From Grifola frondosa (taxonomy: Eukaryota > Basidiomycota > Agaricomycetes > Polyporales > Grifolaceae), in contig LUGG01000015.1 in the NCBI GenBank assembly GCA_001683735.1, forward strand, positions 372,001 through 436,000: a DNA stretch of 64,000 bases. Reading direction: 5' to 3'. Below are positions 24,370 through 34,616 of this stretch, piece by piece. Each line of letters begins with the position of its first letter. Position 1 is the first letter of the stretch. Under the pieces are notes generated by a model. It saw only the letters and a list, made by a program, of their open reading frames with translations, had not been told where the DNA came from and did no database searches. A program made the position numbers and the translations under genes.

Positions 24370-24850
24370 TTCCATGGATGAACGCCTCGTGGGGTCGTAC
24401 ATCCGGTCATATTCGAGGAGTGCACCGCATCCTTGAAATCCTCGACAGCAGTCCCGCGGTACGGTAGGACTGATTGAACGGAGCGGCTCAAATTCGCAGC
24501 TTGCGTTTCTCTGGTTCGATGATCAGATCTCGCATGCTCCTGAATGCCATCGAGAGATCGACTTTTCATCCAAAGTCGAAGGTCGAACGCCGGGCCCGCT
24601 ACTAGTACCTTCCGGCATTTTGATAAATCTACCAATGGAATCACACATTGAAAGAAACACTGAAGAGCTCACCACACGCATCCAGAAGAAACTCCAAAGC
24701 ACCTTTCTCGGCTACAAGTTCTCGTAACGACGAGGCGATGGTGTCCTTCATGTACAACGTTACAAGCATGTGGCACTTCATGTCAGGTAGCAACGGTAGG
24801 CTTCTCGAACACATTTACGCTGTTCTGCGAGCGACAGGTGGGTCAATTTA
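24370..24850 (-). pseudogene. fragment of the P-loop NTPase gene 5' region
   Basis: On the minus strand this matches about 38900-39240 on the plus strand. Shared pieces include an LREL(V/M)AEK segment, the stretch after it, and the N-terminal NTPase sequence (SDHRTRETQAANLSRS, then RGTAVEDFKDAV). It breaks before the Walker A motif, with stops and frame changes inside. Only the 5' end of the NTPase unit is present, so it is a non-functional relic. Its orientation agrees with the inverted duplication, but it sits on the opposite side of the MYND-hydrolase-racemase block from the intact gene. Confidence 0.7.
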
Positions 24851-24859
24851 GCTTTCCGA

Positions 24860-26081
24860 ATGACCTCGACTGAAACTGGATTACACAGAAAGTCAGTCAA
24901 TTGCCGGGAGATCGCGCACTTTGACCCGCACTTACGCGAAGTTGGCAATACTAGGATCAACAGATATTGCAGAGACAGTCGAACGAATTCTTGCAGCTCA
25001 TGTGGCGGATGTCTTAATTCTTGCGGGCGTGGAAGGTTCTGCAGAGCATATGGTCGACAGCTTGATACGAGACTTTGGAAGGAAGCTAAAATATATTTCT
25101 CACCTCGGCAGCACCTTCCGGAAAGTGACGGGCGAAGATATGATATCATGTCTTGCGATTTCGAAAGCATCGTGGCGCGACTTGGGGAGGTATTCGCCGC
25201 CGCATATATGGAAGACGAGTCCGCAAGCCCAAGGACCTCACCCGCGAGTCGGCGTTCTTTGCACGAGCCAATTGGGGCTTCGAAGAGTGGAGAACGGAAG
25301 GAGCGTTGTACCAAACTTACGGCCCCCTCACCACAAAGCCTCGAGCGGGCTCTCCACACTCGAAATAAACATTCTCGCAAGCTCAAGGCACACGAGTGGC
25401 TCGAAACTGCCTTTGCTATCACCATGCGTATACCGACTGTAAACCAGTGCGAGGTCCTCACGCTCGTCTGATAAGCCCGGTGCCTCGACGGAGATACCAG
25501 AGCTCGATTAATGAGCTTGTGAGGGAGAGGTCATGGTGGAAGAAAGAAGAGTTATTAATGTGGCGCGCGAATCCTGCTATAATATACTTTGTAGCTACGG
25601 ACCATCCGCAAGCGGAAACGGGCCCTCGACCCATGGACGTCGTATGCAAAACCTGTATGATAGGTCACGATGTATCTATTCAACTTCGCGCCGCAGTAGA
25701 AGCCCGAACCCTGGCTAGTGACTAGTGACTTCTGAGTATACGTAAGTCGCGATGAGATGCTCCCGCCGAGCACAGCCCTGCTCTAATCTATTCTATGGGA
25801 TGGTCCGAGAAAACCTCTAATGATGGATACACAACGCAGACAGTCTGTCTGTCCCGCGAGCCTCTCTCAGCCGCACCCCTCGCTCCGGGGCAAGCCCTCT
25901 ACGGCGGCGCACCGGAGGTGGTACGATCCAGCGCAGTCGGCGCACCGCCACCACGTCCGTCCGTCCGAACAAAGTCTTCACTCGACACCTCTATCATTAA
26001 TCATCACCACCACCTCCACCTCCACCCCGAACCCTCCCTCCGCCCACGCTCAGCCCTCCCTACACCCCCCCCAAAAAAAAA
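24860..26081. other. spacer with weak coding signal, no recognised gene
   Basis: Plus-strand frames at 24921-25440 start with a helical-looking segment (DIAETVERILAAHVADVLIL) but change frame near 25150, with no splice sites I trust. They may be a decayed gene fragment. The rest has only short frames and, after 25800, C-rich low-complexity sequence. Confidence 0.4.
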
Positions 26082-26345
26082 TCAGCGCCCACGCACAAGC
26101 CCAAACGCACGCACGCACGCACCTTCCGCCTCCTGCCTCGCGACCCATCTCTCGAGCACCTCGAGCCTGCGCACCTTCATCTCATGATAGTCGCGCAGCT
26201 GGCGCGCCTGCTCCTCCTTGAGCTTGCGGAAGGACGCGTCGAGCTCCTCGTGCCACGGGTAGAGCATCGTCGTCTGGAAGGCGAGCGCGGCGGAGGCGAT
26301 GGCGAGGTTCACGTAGGGGAGGTAGTGCCGGATGAGCGGGTGCAT
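26082..26345 (-). CDS. small single-pass membrane protein with coiled-coil tail
   Basis: Frame of 87 codons starting MHPLIRHYLPYVNLAIASAA. One hydrophobic helix (about residues 8-27) is followed by a charged heptad-like tail (LKEEQARQLRDYHEMKVRRL). The organisation suggests a small organelle-membrane subunit, but I do not recognise the family. The last codons run through a GTGC microsatellite. A donor-like GGTGCGTG there means the true C-terminus may lie in another exon. Its start is 220 bp from the divergent NIF3-like gene, suggesting a shared promoter. Confidence 0.55.
   Translation of the reverse strand: MHPLIRHYLPYVNLAIASAALAFQTTMLYPWHEELDASFRKLKEEQARQLRDYHEMKVRRLEVLERWVARQEAEGACVRAFGLVRGR
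26105..26121. repeat. (CGCA)n microsatellite
   Basis: About four tandem ACGC units at the 3' end of the small membrane-protein frame. The same tetranucleotide on the other strand recurs at 28222-28246. Confidence 0.7.
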
Positions 26346-26564
26346 CGTCGTCGTGCGTCGTGGGGGATGGGGGGTGCAAGAGCACAGGTGATTATTCGTC
26401 CGGTCGCCCCCTTGCAAAAGTACTGTACAAATACAAATTGGCACTGACTCGAGATGGTCCATATATGGGAATTCGGAGAGTCCAGACGTGCCACGTGCGC
26501 AATGCCGGTTCGGGTCGTCTTCAAGAATCAAGCTCAACTGAGAATTCGGTCTTTGAGTACGCTC

Positions 26565-27021
26565 ATGATGCAGCGATTCAAGCTCGTGTTCTTCGCCCCG
26601 GTATCAGCGACACAGCCCGTCCTCCAGCACCTCTTCACGACCTTCCCGCAGCACGTCGGGCGCATCGGCGCATATGGCGGATGCGCCTTCGTCTCCCGCG
26701 GGACCGGTGCGTCTCCCCCTCTCTCTCACACATCTCTCACTTGACACTTATGCTGCTTCCTGTTTCCTCCTGCTGCCCCAGGCCAGTTCACGCCGCAGGC
26801 AGGTGCGCAGCCCGCGATCGGCACCGTCGGGGTGCCAGAGCGCGTGGAGGAAGACCGTGTGGAGGTGCTGGTGCGCGGGGAGGTGCGGCGGGTGCTGGAG
26901 GAGCTGAAGAAGGTGCGTCTTTGTTGGGACCACGCGATGGGCTCGCGTGACGGTGCGGTGCGCGCAGATCCACCCGTATGAGGAGGTCGCGTATGATGTG
27001 TATCGCTTGGAGGAGTTGTAG
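26565..27021 (+). CDS. NIF3/YqfO C-terminal-like (CutA-fold) small protein
   Basis: Three exons: 26565-26706, 26782-26912 and 26968-27021 (108 residues, or 107 if the second Met at 26568 is used). Introns are GTGCGT...CCAG and GTGCGT...GCAG. The sequence starts QRFKLVFFAPVSATQ and contains GRIGAYGGCAFVSRGTGQF, then PAIGTVGVPERVEEDRVEVL. It ends with LEELKKIHPYEEVAYDVY, the HPYEEPAYDV-like signature of stand-alone domains related to the insert of NIF3/YqfO proteins. Those domains form PII/CutA-like trimers; the biochemical role is not established, though metal binding has been proposed. Assignment to the family is good; function is open. Confidence 0.82.
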
Positions 27022-27967
27022 GGGCGTTGGAACGCTGCCCGTGACCGTGGTGTGCCGCCCGAGTAAGTACTGAGTCTGTGCCCTGCGCTCGGCGGTATGA
27101 CGTAGCTTAACGCCGCGGGCGGGCTGAGTGCGAGGTCGGGTATGTATGCGGCGGTGATTACCTCGGGCGCGCCGACTCCGGACATCAGGATGGTGACCCC
27201 AGTTTCGGACTTGTATGTGGAGCGTTGTCTGAGTTGGGATGTGGCACGCCGAACTAAGAAGATTTGCGGAGGGAGCTTGCAGTTGACGTTGAATAGAACG
27301 GGAAGTACTAGCTAAACATGGAGCTCAGCAGCTGTTCGGCTGCCGATATGGTTCTGTACGTATTAGGATACAACAAATACTTATTGAGCGCTGCCATACG
27401 TCCATCCCGCCACTGCCACTCGTGCGGTGCGCAACAGCTTCGATGCCATCGAAGCACGCACATGTCAAATTCGGTTACGCGCAATCCTCGGACAAATGCT
27501 GGAGCGGAGGAATAAAAATAAGTCGTACATTGGTCATGAAGGATGATGCAGATGTATGCATGATAGTAGTAAGTACTGGGTGTTCCGCGATCGAGAGAGC
27601 CAGAGAGAGAGAGAGAGTACACGTAGCGAGCAGCGAGAGTAAATAGTGTAACAGGGACTGTACAAGTGCATTATCAGAGATACAGATTGGGGGCGGGGAC
27701 CGTGACATGGCGTGAAGGACAGAAGCGAAAAAAAGCCGGGAGAAACAGCGAAGCAGGCGAGTCGACATGTCATGAGAGGGGATGGGATGGAGAGAACAGA
27801 CGAAAGCCGTACACGTCGAGAAAAAGCAACCGAGCTCCACAAACAGGCCGGCAGAACCTCCGCGAGCTACCAAGCCGATCAGCACACACACAACCACACC
27901 TCACAACGCTCCACGCACCGTTCATTTCAGTTCGCGGGGAAACCCAACCATCGGCACACAGTAGCGA
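27022..27967. other. intergenic, no gene seen
   Basis: 3' flank of the NIF3-like gene. Contains a short GA-rich tract near 27597-27620. No coding region supported. Confidence 0.45.
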
Positions 27968-28204
27968 TCAATGGCTGCCTACAAGTCTGCGCGCGCGAGG
28001 GGGGGTCAGCGCGATGCGGGGCGGACGACTGCACGATACGGACGTACGCATGGGAGAGCCAGGGCGGGGGCCCGTGATCTGCAGAGCCGCGACGGTCGAC
28101 GCGACGGCGACCGCCGCGCCGACTACGGCGTATAGCACGGACTGCTCTTTCGGCGAGGGCGCCTCGAACGCGGGGTGCTCGTAGACGTTATCGAACGCGC
28201 GCAT
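27968..28204 (-). CDS. small putative membrane protein
   Basis: Frame of 78 codons starting MRAFDNVYEHPAFEAPSPKE. One clear hydrophobic segment (VLYAVVGAAVAVASTVAALQ) is followed by an Arg/Pro-rich end that looks less like protein, so an intron may begin after the helix. Not recognised. The start and the first 45 codons are plausible; the C-terminus is doubtful. Confidence 0.4.
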   Translation of the reverse strand: MRAFDNVYEHPAFEAPSPKEQSVLYAVVGAAVAVASTVAALQITGPRPGSPMRTSVSCSRPPRIALTPPRARRLVGSH

Positions 28205-28221
28205 GCTGGATCGGGCGCGCG

Positions 28222-28246
28222 GTGCGTGCGTGCGTGCGTGCGTGCG
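28222..28246. repeat. (GTGC)n microsatellite
   Basis: About six tandem units of the tetranucleotide, just upstream of the small minus-strand frame at 27968-28204, probably in its 5' leader or promoter. Confidence 0.8.
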
Positions 28247-30084
28247 TTGGAGGTCGAGGGTGTGGTGGTGGTGGGGACGTTGACGACCGAGGTGTGGAGG
28301 GTGCGCTTGAGGCGGGGAAGAGGGCAGGCAAGGAACAAGGTTTTATAGCGAGATGTCAGACTCGAAGAAGAAGCCCAGCGGCGCGGTGCATGCCAGCGCC
28401 AAAGCCACACAAAAGGCGCGACTTGGCTTGTGATTATCGGATCAGCACCCCTGGCTGACTGACTCGTCCATCTCTGGCATCTCCTGCCCAGCCGCTCGTC
28501 CAAGCTCCTGCGCGCGGTCGTGTGGGGGCTAGAACTCGAGGTCAGCCGCTAGCAGGAACTTGGCTGCGTAAGTGCAGTACTACTAGGAGAAAAGTACGTA
28601 CGTGCGCGTACAGTAATTCGTGGGCGTCTCCGAGTCTATAAGCACCCAAACACGATCGGTCCGCGAACGTCGAAGCGCGCGTTACCGCGATTTGTGCTTG
28701 TGTCCGATGTCTCATATATATTCAGCGCTTTGTACATGCTGTGTTTGATATTCAACCGTCGCCGCGGTAAACCACCAATGACACAGAAATCGTGAATGCG
28801 GTGCACCCCGAACTCTTCGGAGAACATGAATATGACGAATCTGGCGCTTAAGCTAGTCGGCGTATCGGGCCTGCCGAGTGACTACTTACTGAACGCAACC
28901 TGCCAAGTTAACGTCTCCGGGTTAATCTGAGCTATTTGCCTTCATTCGCGTACGTAGCTCAGGTTTCGACACGAGTCTCTCAGCTAGAATAACTATGGCT
29001 ATATATATAGTTATGCATGTTGTGTATGCACTAGAAGGAATGTATGTGGCTGAGAAGCTGTCATTGAGCAAGGTGAGGACACAGCCCCATGTCCCTTTGC
29101 CTGCTAACTTCGGCCCGCAAAAATCCGGACGTCGAATAAACATGTTACCTTCGCCTGCGAATTGTTTTTTATTCTCTTTATTCTCCCCCAAAATTGGTAC
29201 AATTTTCGACTGAGCGGCAACTCCTGCAGCATCTTCCGGCACAAGTGGCTGAAGAACTGGCTCGCTCAAAGTTACTGAGAGAGTAAGTAACTTGGAAATT
29301 CTGCTCAATCTGTATCCGCCAATAATTGGCATCCTTCCATCAGCTTGCAAGCGTGTCTTGGAGTTGAGAAAGATGTTGTTTTTTTAGGGTCTCCTATGGA
29401 ACTGATATGATTATAATTTATGAGCATCACATCGATGAAGGTCCAAAAGGAATGAAGCGGTCTCATACATGACGAAAGGGTATTCGCGTTGAATGGTATA
29501 CTATACAAGGGTCAGTCGAAATTTCACTATACTTTACTTTGCATTGCAGGTGATCTTCATAAATGTACTGCATGAGCTATAATTTGGAACTAATCAGGTT
29601 AGATCCCACGTTCCCCTTCCCTCCCGTTTCAATTTTTGTAAAAGCACATGTATCGAACTTGATGTGCACACAAGCCAGGCGAAGTTCATGCCGAGGCAGT
29701 CGGCGCTTCCCAGTCCCAAAATCAGTGCAATAAATTAGAGCTATGTAGATTCACCAAAGACAGTGAGCATGAGGGGATAAGTATCCGAGACGGGAGGTCG
29801 CTTGTAGACTGCCGAGGTCAGTAGGTACGAAAACACGACAACGAATGACACAAAAGGGGGGGCGTGTGCGTGGCACGGGAGCAGCAGCCGATACAGTCAG
29901 CAGACAACATACAGCGGGAAAAGATGACATGAGATGAGACGAGAATACGGCAGCCACAAATGAGGTAACGAAAAGTGTGAACAGAAAGCAAGCACAAAAA
30001 AATGACGGAGCCAATGCGAGTTCCAAAAAGTGAAGAATGTATACGAATGAAGAAGCAAGATAGATCCAGACTCGAGTCCGCAAA
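28247..30084. other. intergenic, no convincing gene
   Basis: A 142-codon minus-strand frame at 28922-29350 has no motif or splice context and is not called. The rest is AT-rich, with no repeats noticed. The part from 29700 on is probably the 3' UTR of the F-BAR gene. Confidence 0.4.
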
Positions 30085-33000
30085 CTAGAACAGACAAACA
30101 AAGTTGCTCGGGAAGATGTGGCGCCCGGGCTGCCTCCGCGCCTCGTCGAGCAATTCGCCGCTCCACCACCCGTCCTCGGCGTAGCAGTGACCGCGATGAT
30201 GTCCCCCTCCTGGAAGTCGAATTCCTCCTCGATCGTCGCCTGGTAATTATACAACGCCTTGACTGCACAAACTATCAGCACAAACCCTACCTCACAGAAA
30301 AAATCTCTCCGACTCACCATAAAACAACACCCCGCGTCCATCGTCCGTAACCGCGCCCGTAGGATACTGGTTCGCGTTCTGCGGCGGCTGCGGTGACGGC
30401 GCTCTTGGGCTCGGTGCGCGATACCCGATCTGTTGCTGTTGTGGCGGCGGCTGTTGCTGCTGCTGCTGCTGAGGATGCACCATCGCCCCGCCCTGCGGAT
30501 AATACCCATTCATCGACGGACCGCGCTGCACGCTCTGCACCAGCCCCGCGCCCTGCGGGTACCCCTGCGGCTGCGGCTGGTACACCTGCTGTTGGGGCGG
30601 CGGGGCATACTGCGCCGGCGGGGGTGCCGCGTATATCTGCTGCTGCGGGGGCGGCGGATGGGCGTATTGCTGCTGGTACATGGGCACCGACGCGCCCCCA
30701 TACGGCACCTGCGTCTGGCCCTGCAGCGGCACCATCCCGTTCGGGCCCATGTTGTAGCTCGGCCGCCGTTGCATCGGCTGCTGGCTCTGCGGGGAGGCTG
30801 GCGGTATTGCTGCTGGGCCGGCTGCTGCTGCATCTGTTGTGGCGGTTGCTGTGGCGGCTGCTGTTGATACATCTGGGTGTAGTCGTCGTGCGCAACGTGC
30901 CCGGTGGCGTCAAGCGCGATGCCGACGCTGTTCGGGCTCTTCGGACGCTGCACTGGGGCTTGGGGGACGGACATCGAGCCCTGTCGGCCCGCGTTGTGTC
31001 CCGGACCCGCCCCAGCACCGTTAGCTGGCGGCGGCGGGACCCTGCCGTAGCTATTCCGGCTCGAGGGCTGTGGAGCGGCGGGCTGCATCGCAGGGCTCGC
31101 GCTGCGCGACACCGACGCGAACGGCTGCGGACTCGGGCTCCGACCCTGCGCGCCGATGCCCGCATGGCCCGCTTCCATGCTCATGGGGCGCTCGAGCATC
31201 AGCGACCGGCGGTTCTGCAGCTGCGCGGCGGCGGCGCCCCGGCGACGCTGCCTGCGCGGCTGATCGACTTGCGCTCGCCCGGGAGCGACTGCTGGTAGTC
31301 CGCGACCACGTCCTGCACGGACACGCTCGAGATCGAGCTGCCGTTCTGTGCGGGGGTACCATGAATGCCGGGGTGATCGGGTTCGGGGAGGGCGGGCGCG
31401 ACGAGGAGAGCGCTTGGATGGGGTACGCGCCGACGACCATCTGCGCGGAGTCGCTGTACTTGTGTCCGGACGGCGTGCCGGAACCTGACCCGCCGGCGGG
31501 GGAGACAGTTTTGCACTGGGGTCTCGTCTCGCTGAACCCGAGCCGCCTGGCGCGGACTGTTGAGGCTGCTGTTTTGTTGCTGCTGTGAAGGTGCCTTCCA
31601 CTGCCCACTTCGCCGCACGCTTCCCCCAGCTGCATTCCTCAGGTTGTTCATCTGCTCCGCGAGCGGGTCTCCCTCCTGGCCCACCTTGTTCATGCTCACC
31701 ACGGGTCCCGAACGCCCCTGCGGATCCTGCCTTGGATCAACCTCGTAAGCGTGATCGCCCACCTTCAACATCGTCTTCGCAGTCGGGTCGATGGGCTCTG
31801 CCTGAGAATCAGGAGCGCGAGACGGCATGGTGATGGCGTTCGATTGCGGAGCGCGCCGGGGATGTCATGACCGTTGGGTTGGTTCGCGCTCGCTTCGGCC
31901 GCCTCTTGCGCTGCACGGGCGCCGCTGCGGCTCGCAGTCTGTGCTTGCTGCAACTGTGGGTCCTGTGCGGGTTCACTCCTCGCCCGCCACCCTTCCCACG
32001 CCAGTCATGTTCGCTGGCTCTTCTTCTGGCTCGGGCTGTTGCGGCGGAGGCAGTCTCACCCGTTGCGTCGCACGCGAAAAACTAGCGGGCGAGTAGAGGC
32101 GCGCTGAGATGACGGCGGGACCGCGTCGGGATTGGCATAGTTGACAAAGGCAGGCGGGTCCGGGATGGCGTTGCCCGTGCCGTAATCTCGCACGAAGTTT
32201 TCCATATCCTTTTCCGGCTCTAGCTGTTCGAGCGATAGCCGTAGCTTCTCGCAGGACTGAGGGCGATCGATCGGTCAATAGCGGCTATATCAGAGATGGC
32301 GTACGCACTTCGTCGTCGGACACGCAGACGGTGGAAACTGCGTTCGCATATGCCCACATGTTGTCCTTCATGAACTCCAACCGGTCCTCCTCCAGGTCCT
32401 GACAACTGTCGCAGAACATCTTCCAGTCCTGCTCCCATTTCTGCACGGTGTCCTGAAGCGCATGCGCAAAATTCGCATAGTCGCGCTCGTTCGCCTGTAC
32501 CGTCTGCTGCGCCCGTTCCAGCTTCAGCTGGATCTTCTCGAGATCCTTGCCCTGCATCAGCGTGCTCTGCGCAGTGTACGAGTTGATCCGCATGCATCCG
32601 ACTCGTACTTCTCCCGCGCCTTGTTCACGTACGATTCTTGCGTCTGCTTGGTCTTGAACTCCTTCTCGATAGGCGCCTGGTACGTACGTTTGTGCTGCTG
32701 CTGCTTTGCGAGGAATGCCGTCGTCTGTCCTTCCAGGTCCGTCTTGATCTTGGGCGACGAGAAGGTGCGACGAGGCCTGCTTGTCCGTCTCTAGCCGGAG
32801 TGCTCTAGTGACGAACGCAGCTCTCTGGAACGAATCAACACATCAGCCAACGCCCTGCGGGAAGACGGACGCACCCAATCTCATCTCTGCCCAGCGTGGC
32901 CTTGGCGAGCGCAGCTAATCGTTTCGCATACTGCTCCTCGATACTCGCCCTGCATTTCGGTAAAGACTTGCACACAGCCAGCTTGAATTTGCACGTACCT

Positions 33001-33195
33001 CTCCTTCCAGAAATTTCTGAGCTCCTCCATCGTCCTCGTAGCGCCGCGCATGCGAGCAAACAGCACGTCGACGCCTCCATCACCGAGGCCCCAGAACGCG
33101 TTGCAGAAATCGAGTGACCGGTTCGCAAAATCAGGAGAACCAGCTCGCGCATACTTCGACAGAGACGTCGTCGACGCCTGGCGTCGTGCAGACAT
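30085..33195 (-). CDS. F-BAR/SH3 protein of the Cdc15/Imp2/Hof1 type, with several apparent single-base frame breaks
   Basis: Membrane-curving cytoskeletal scaffold acting at the division ring or endocytic sites in fungi. N-terminus: ANRSLDFCNAFWGLGDGGVD, an FCH signature. Coiled-coil F-BAR follows (SIEEQYAKRLAALAKATLG; AKQQQHKRTYQAPIEKEFK; GKDLEKIQLKLERAQQTVQ). The middle is Pro/Gln-rich and disordered with CAG-type runs. Last comes SH3 (VKALYNYQATIEEEFDFQEG), ending NFVCLF at the stop at 30085-30087. Introns include GTACGT...GCAG near the start and GTGAGT...GCAG before the SH3. The frame slips by one base near 32800, 32750, 32595, 32055 (a T run) and 30180 (inside the SH3). None is explained by an intron. 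Either this stretch has base errors or the gene is decaying. The conserved protein sequence between slips argues for errors. Confidence 0.75.
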
Positions 33196-33544
33196 GATGG
33201 TTAAGGAAAGAAATGTGATTCAGCCCGGGCTGTGCGGTTACAGAAGGGAGCGCCACTGAGCATCAGCGGGCTTCAATATAGAATGCTGAGGAACAAACGG
33301 AGTGGATGGCCAATAGCTGAGTTTAATTTAGATAAGGCGGGGGATGAAACTGGTCAAACACAGGTCTGAAATACAATTCTCTGCTGATCATCATGACTGC
33401 TGCCTCGCTGCCGACTGCAACGAACACCCACGACAAGGTATGACAGGTCGCAGAGCATAGTGTCGTGGAGAATTTTCAGGACTTTTTGGTGTCTGGCGCA
33501 ATGTCCGGATATCATGGAATTGACGAAATGAGTATGTGAGACTT
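33196..33544. other. promoter region of the F-BAR gene, up to the right duplication arm
   Basis: Upstream sequence of the minus-strand F-BAR gene, bordered by the fading end of the right arm near 33545. No gene seen. Confidence 0.45.
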
Positions 33545-33674
33545 GAGTACAAATCCCGTTGGTAGCACCCGTTAGAATTGATAGGTGTCCAGCATACTGC
33601 GAACGTTTGCCTTACAAGCCGCTGGGATTCCCTGCGATGAGCATACGAGCCTTGGCTTCAAATGAGTTGTTGAT

Positions 33675-34378
33675 TCACGGTCGAGGCTGTGATCTAAGTA
33701 GACCTTCCAACACCGTTACCCCACTCCGAACCGCGTCGATTATCCGAATGTCTTGACCTTGCGATCCGATCCTCACAGCTTTCTCCATCCCCGCGCATCC
33801 CATAATCACCGTCCTTGCTCCTTTACGCAGGATCTCGGCAGTAGCTTCTGCAATCTTGCTCTCCACTGTGTCCCTTGGCGACTCGTGAAGTTCCTGCGCG
33901 CTGATCCCTTGCTCTGTACTCCTACGAACATCCCACCCATATCTGCGGATCCGAAGAGTCGTTTCACGCCAGCGGTGAGCGCGGCTTCCCAGTACCTTCC
34001 CGTGGTCACTATGCCAAATGGCTTTCCAAGAGCAAACCCCTGCACGAGCGAGGCCTCGAATATACCCAGGACTGGTTTAGATGTATGTTCACGGAGCATT
34101 CCTGCTAGAGGATGGTCGGAAAAACAAGCCACTAAGAATGCCGAATGGGGAGCTTGTGGGTCGAGCAATGGAACAATTGCACGGAATGTGTCAGCGGCGG
34201 AGAGTACTGATGTGGTGGCGTCATTGATGGAGATGGGTGCTGAAGAGGGTGCGGTGTAGAACGTTATGGTGAGTCCTGGGCGTTGGAGGTCGGAGAGAAT
34301 GGGTTGGAGGGCTGCTGTGATGGATAGGGAGGCGTTTGGATTAATGACGAGAATCGAAATAGCGTTCTCGTCGGACAT
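33675..34378 (-). CDS. Asp/Glu/hydantoin racemase-like protein, one frame break
   Basis: About 234 codons starting MSDENAISILVINPNASLSI, where ILVINPNAS is the usual N-terminus of the hydantoin-racemase/Dcg1 branch. The first catalytic Cys lies in SAFLVACFSDHPLAG and the second in TVIMGCAGM. FGIVTTGRYWE is also typical. Length fits the family (about 240). Near 33930-33945 the frame slips by one base after MGGMFVGV, before the EQGISAQELHESP segment. No intron explains it, so this copy may be inactive or carry a base error. These enzymes invert amino-acid or hydantoin stereocentres in the cytosol; the substrate here is unknown. Divergent from the hydrolase, with about 240 bp between starts. Confidence 0.72.
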
Positions 34379-34616
34379 GGTTGTATCTGGTAAGTATGAG
34401 AGATAGTTATCAAGTTCGCAGAAGACATAATTTACTATCCACACTTGCTGCAGTGCGATATAGATAAGGTTTTTGATTGGCTTCGATAAGCGGTACCGTA
34501 ACAACCCCGTAGTCTGCGGACTGAAAATCATACTTTGACAGATGGAAACTGGTCTGGATTTTATATAGCTGGTATAAAGGCCGTAGACCGCCGCTCTATC
34601 CAACACAGAGTTCAAC

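Noticed and set aside
30393..31298. 301-codon plus-strand Ala/Arg/Pro-rich frame
   Set aside because: Antisense shadow of the CAG/CCG-rich linker of the F-BAR gene.
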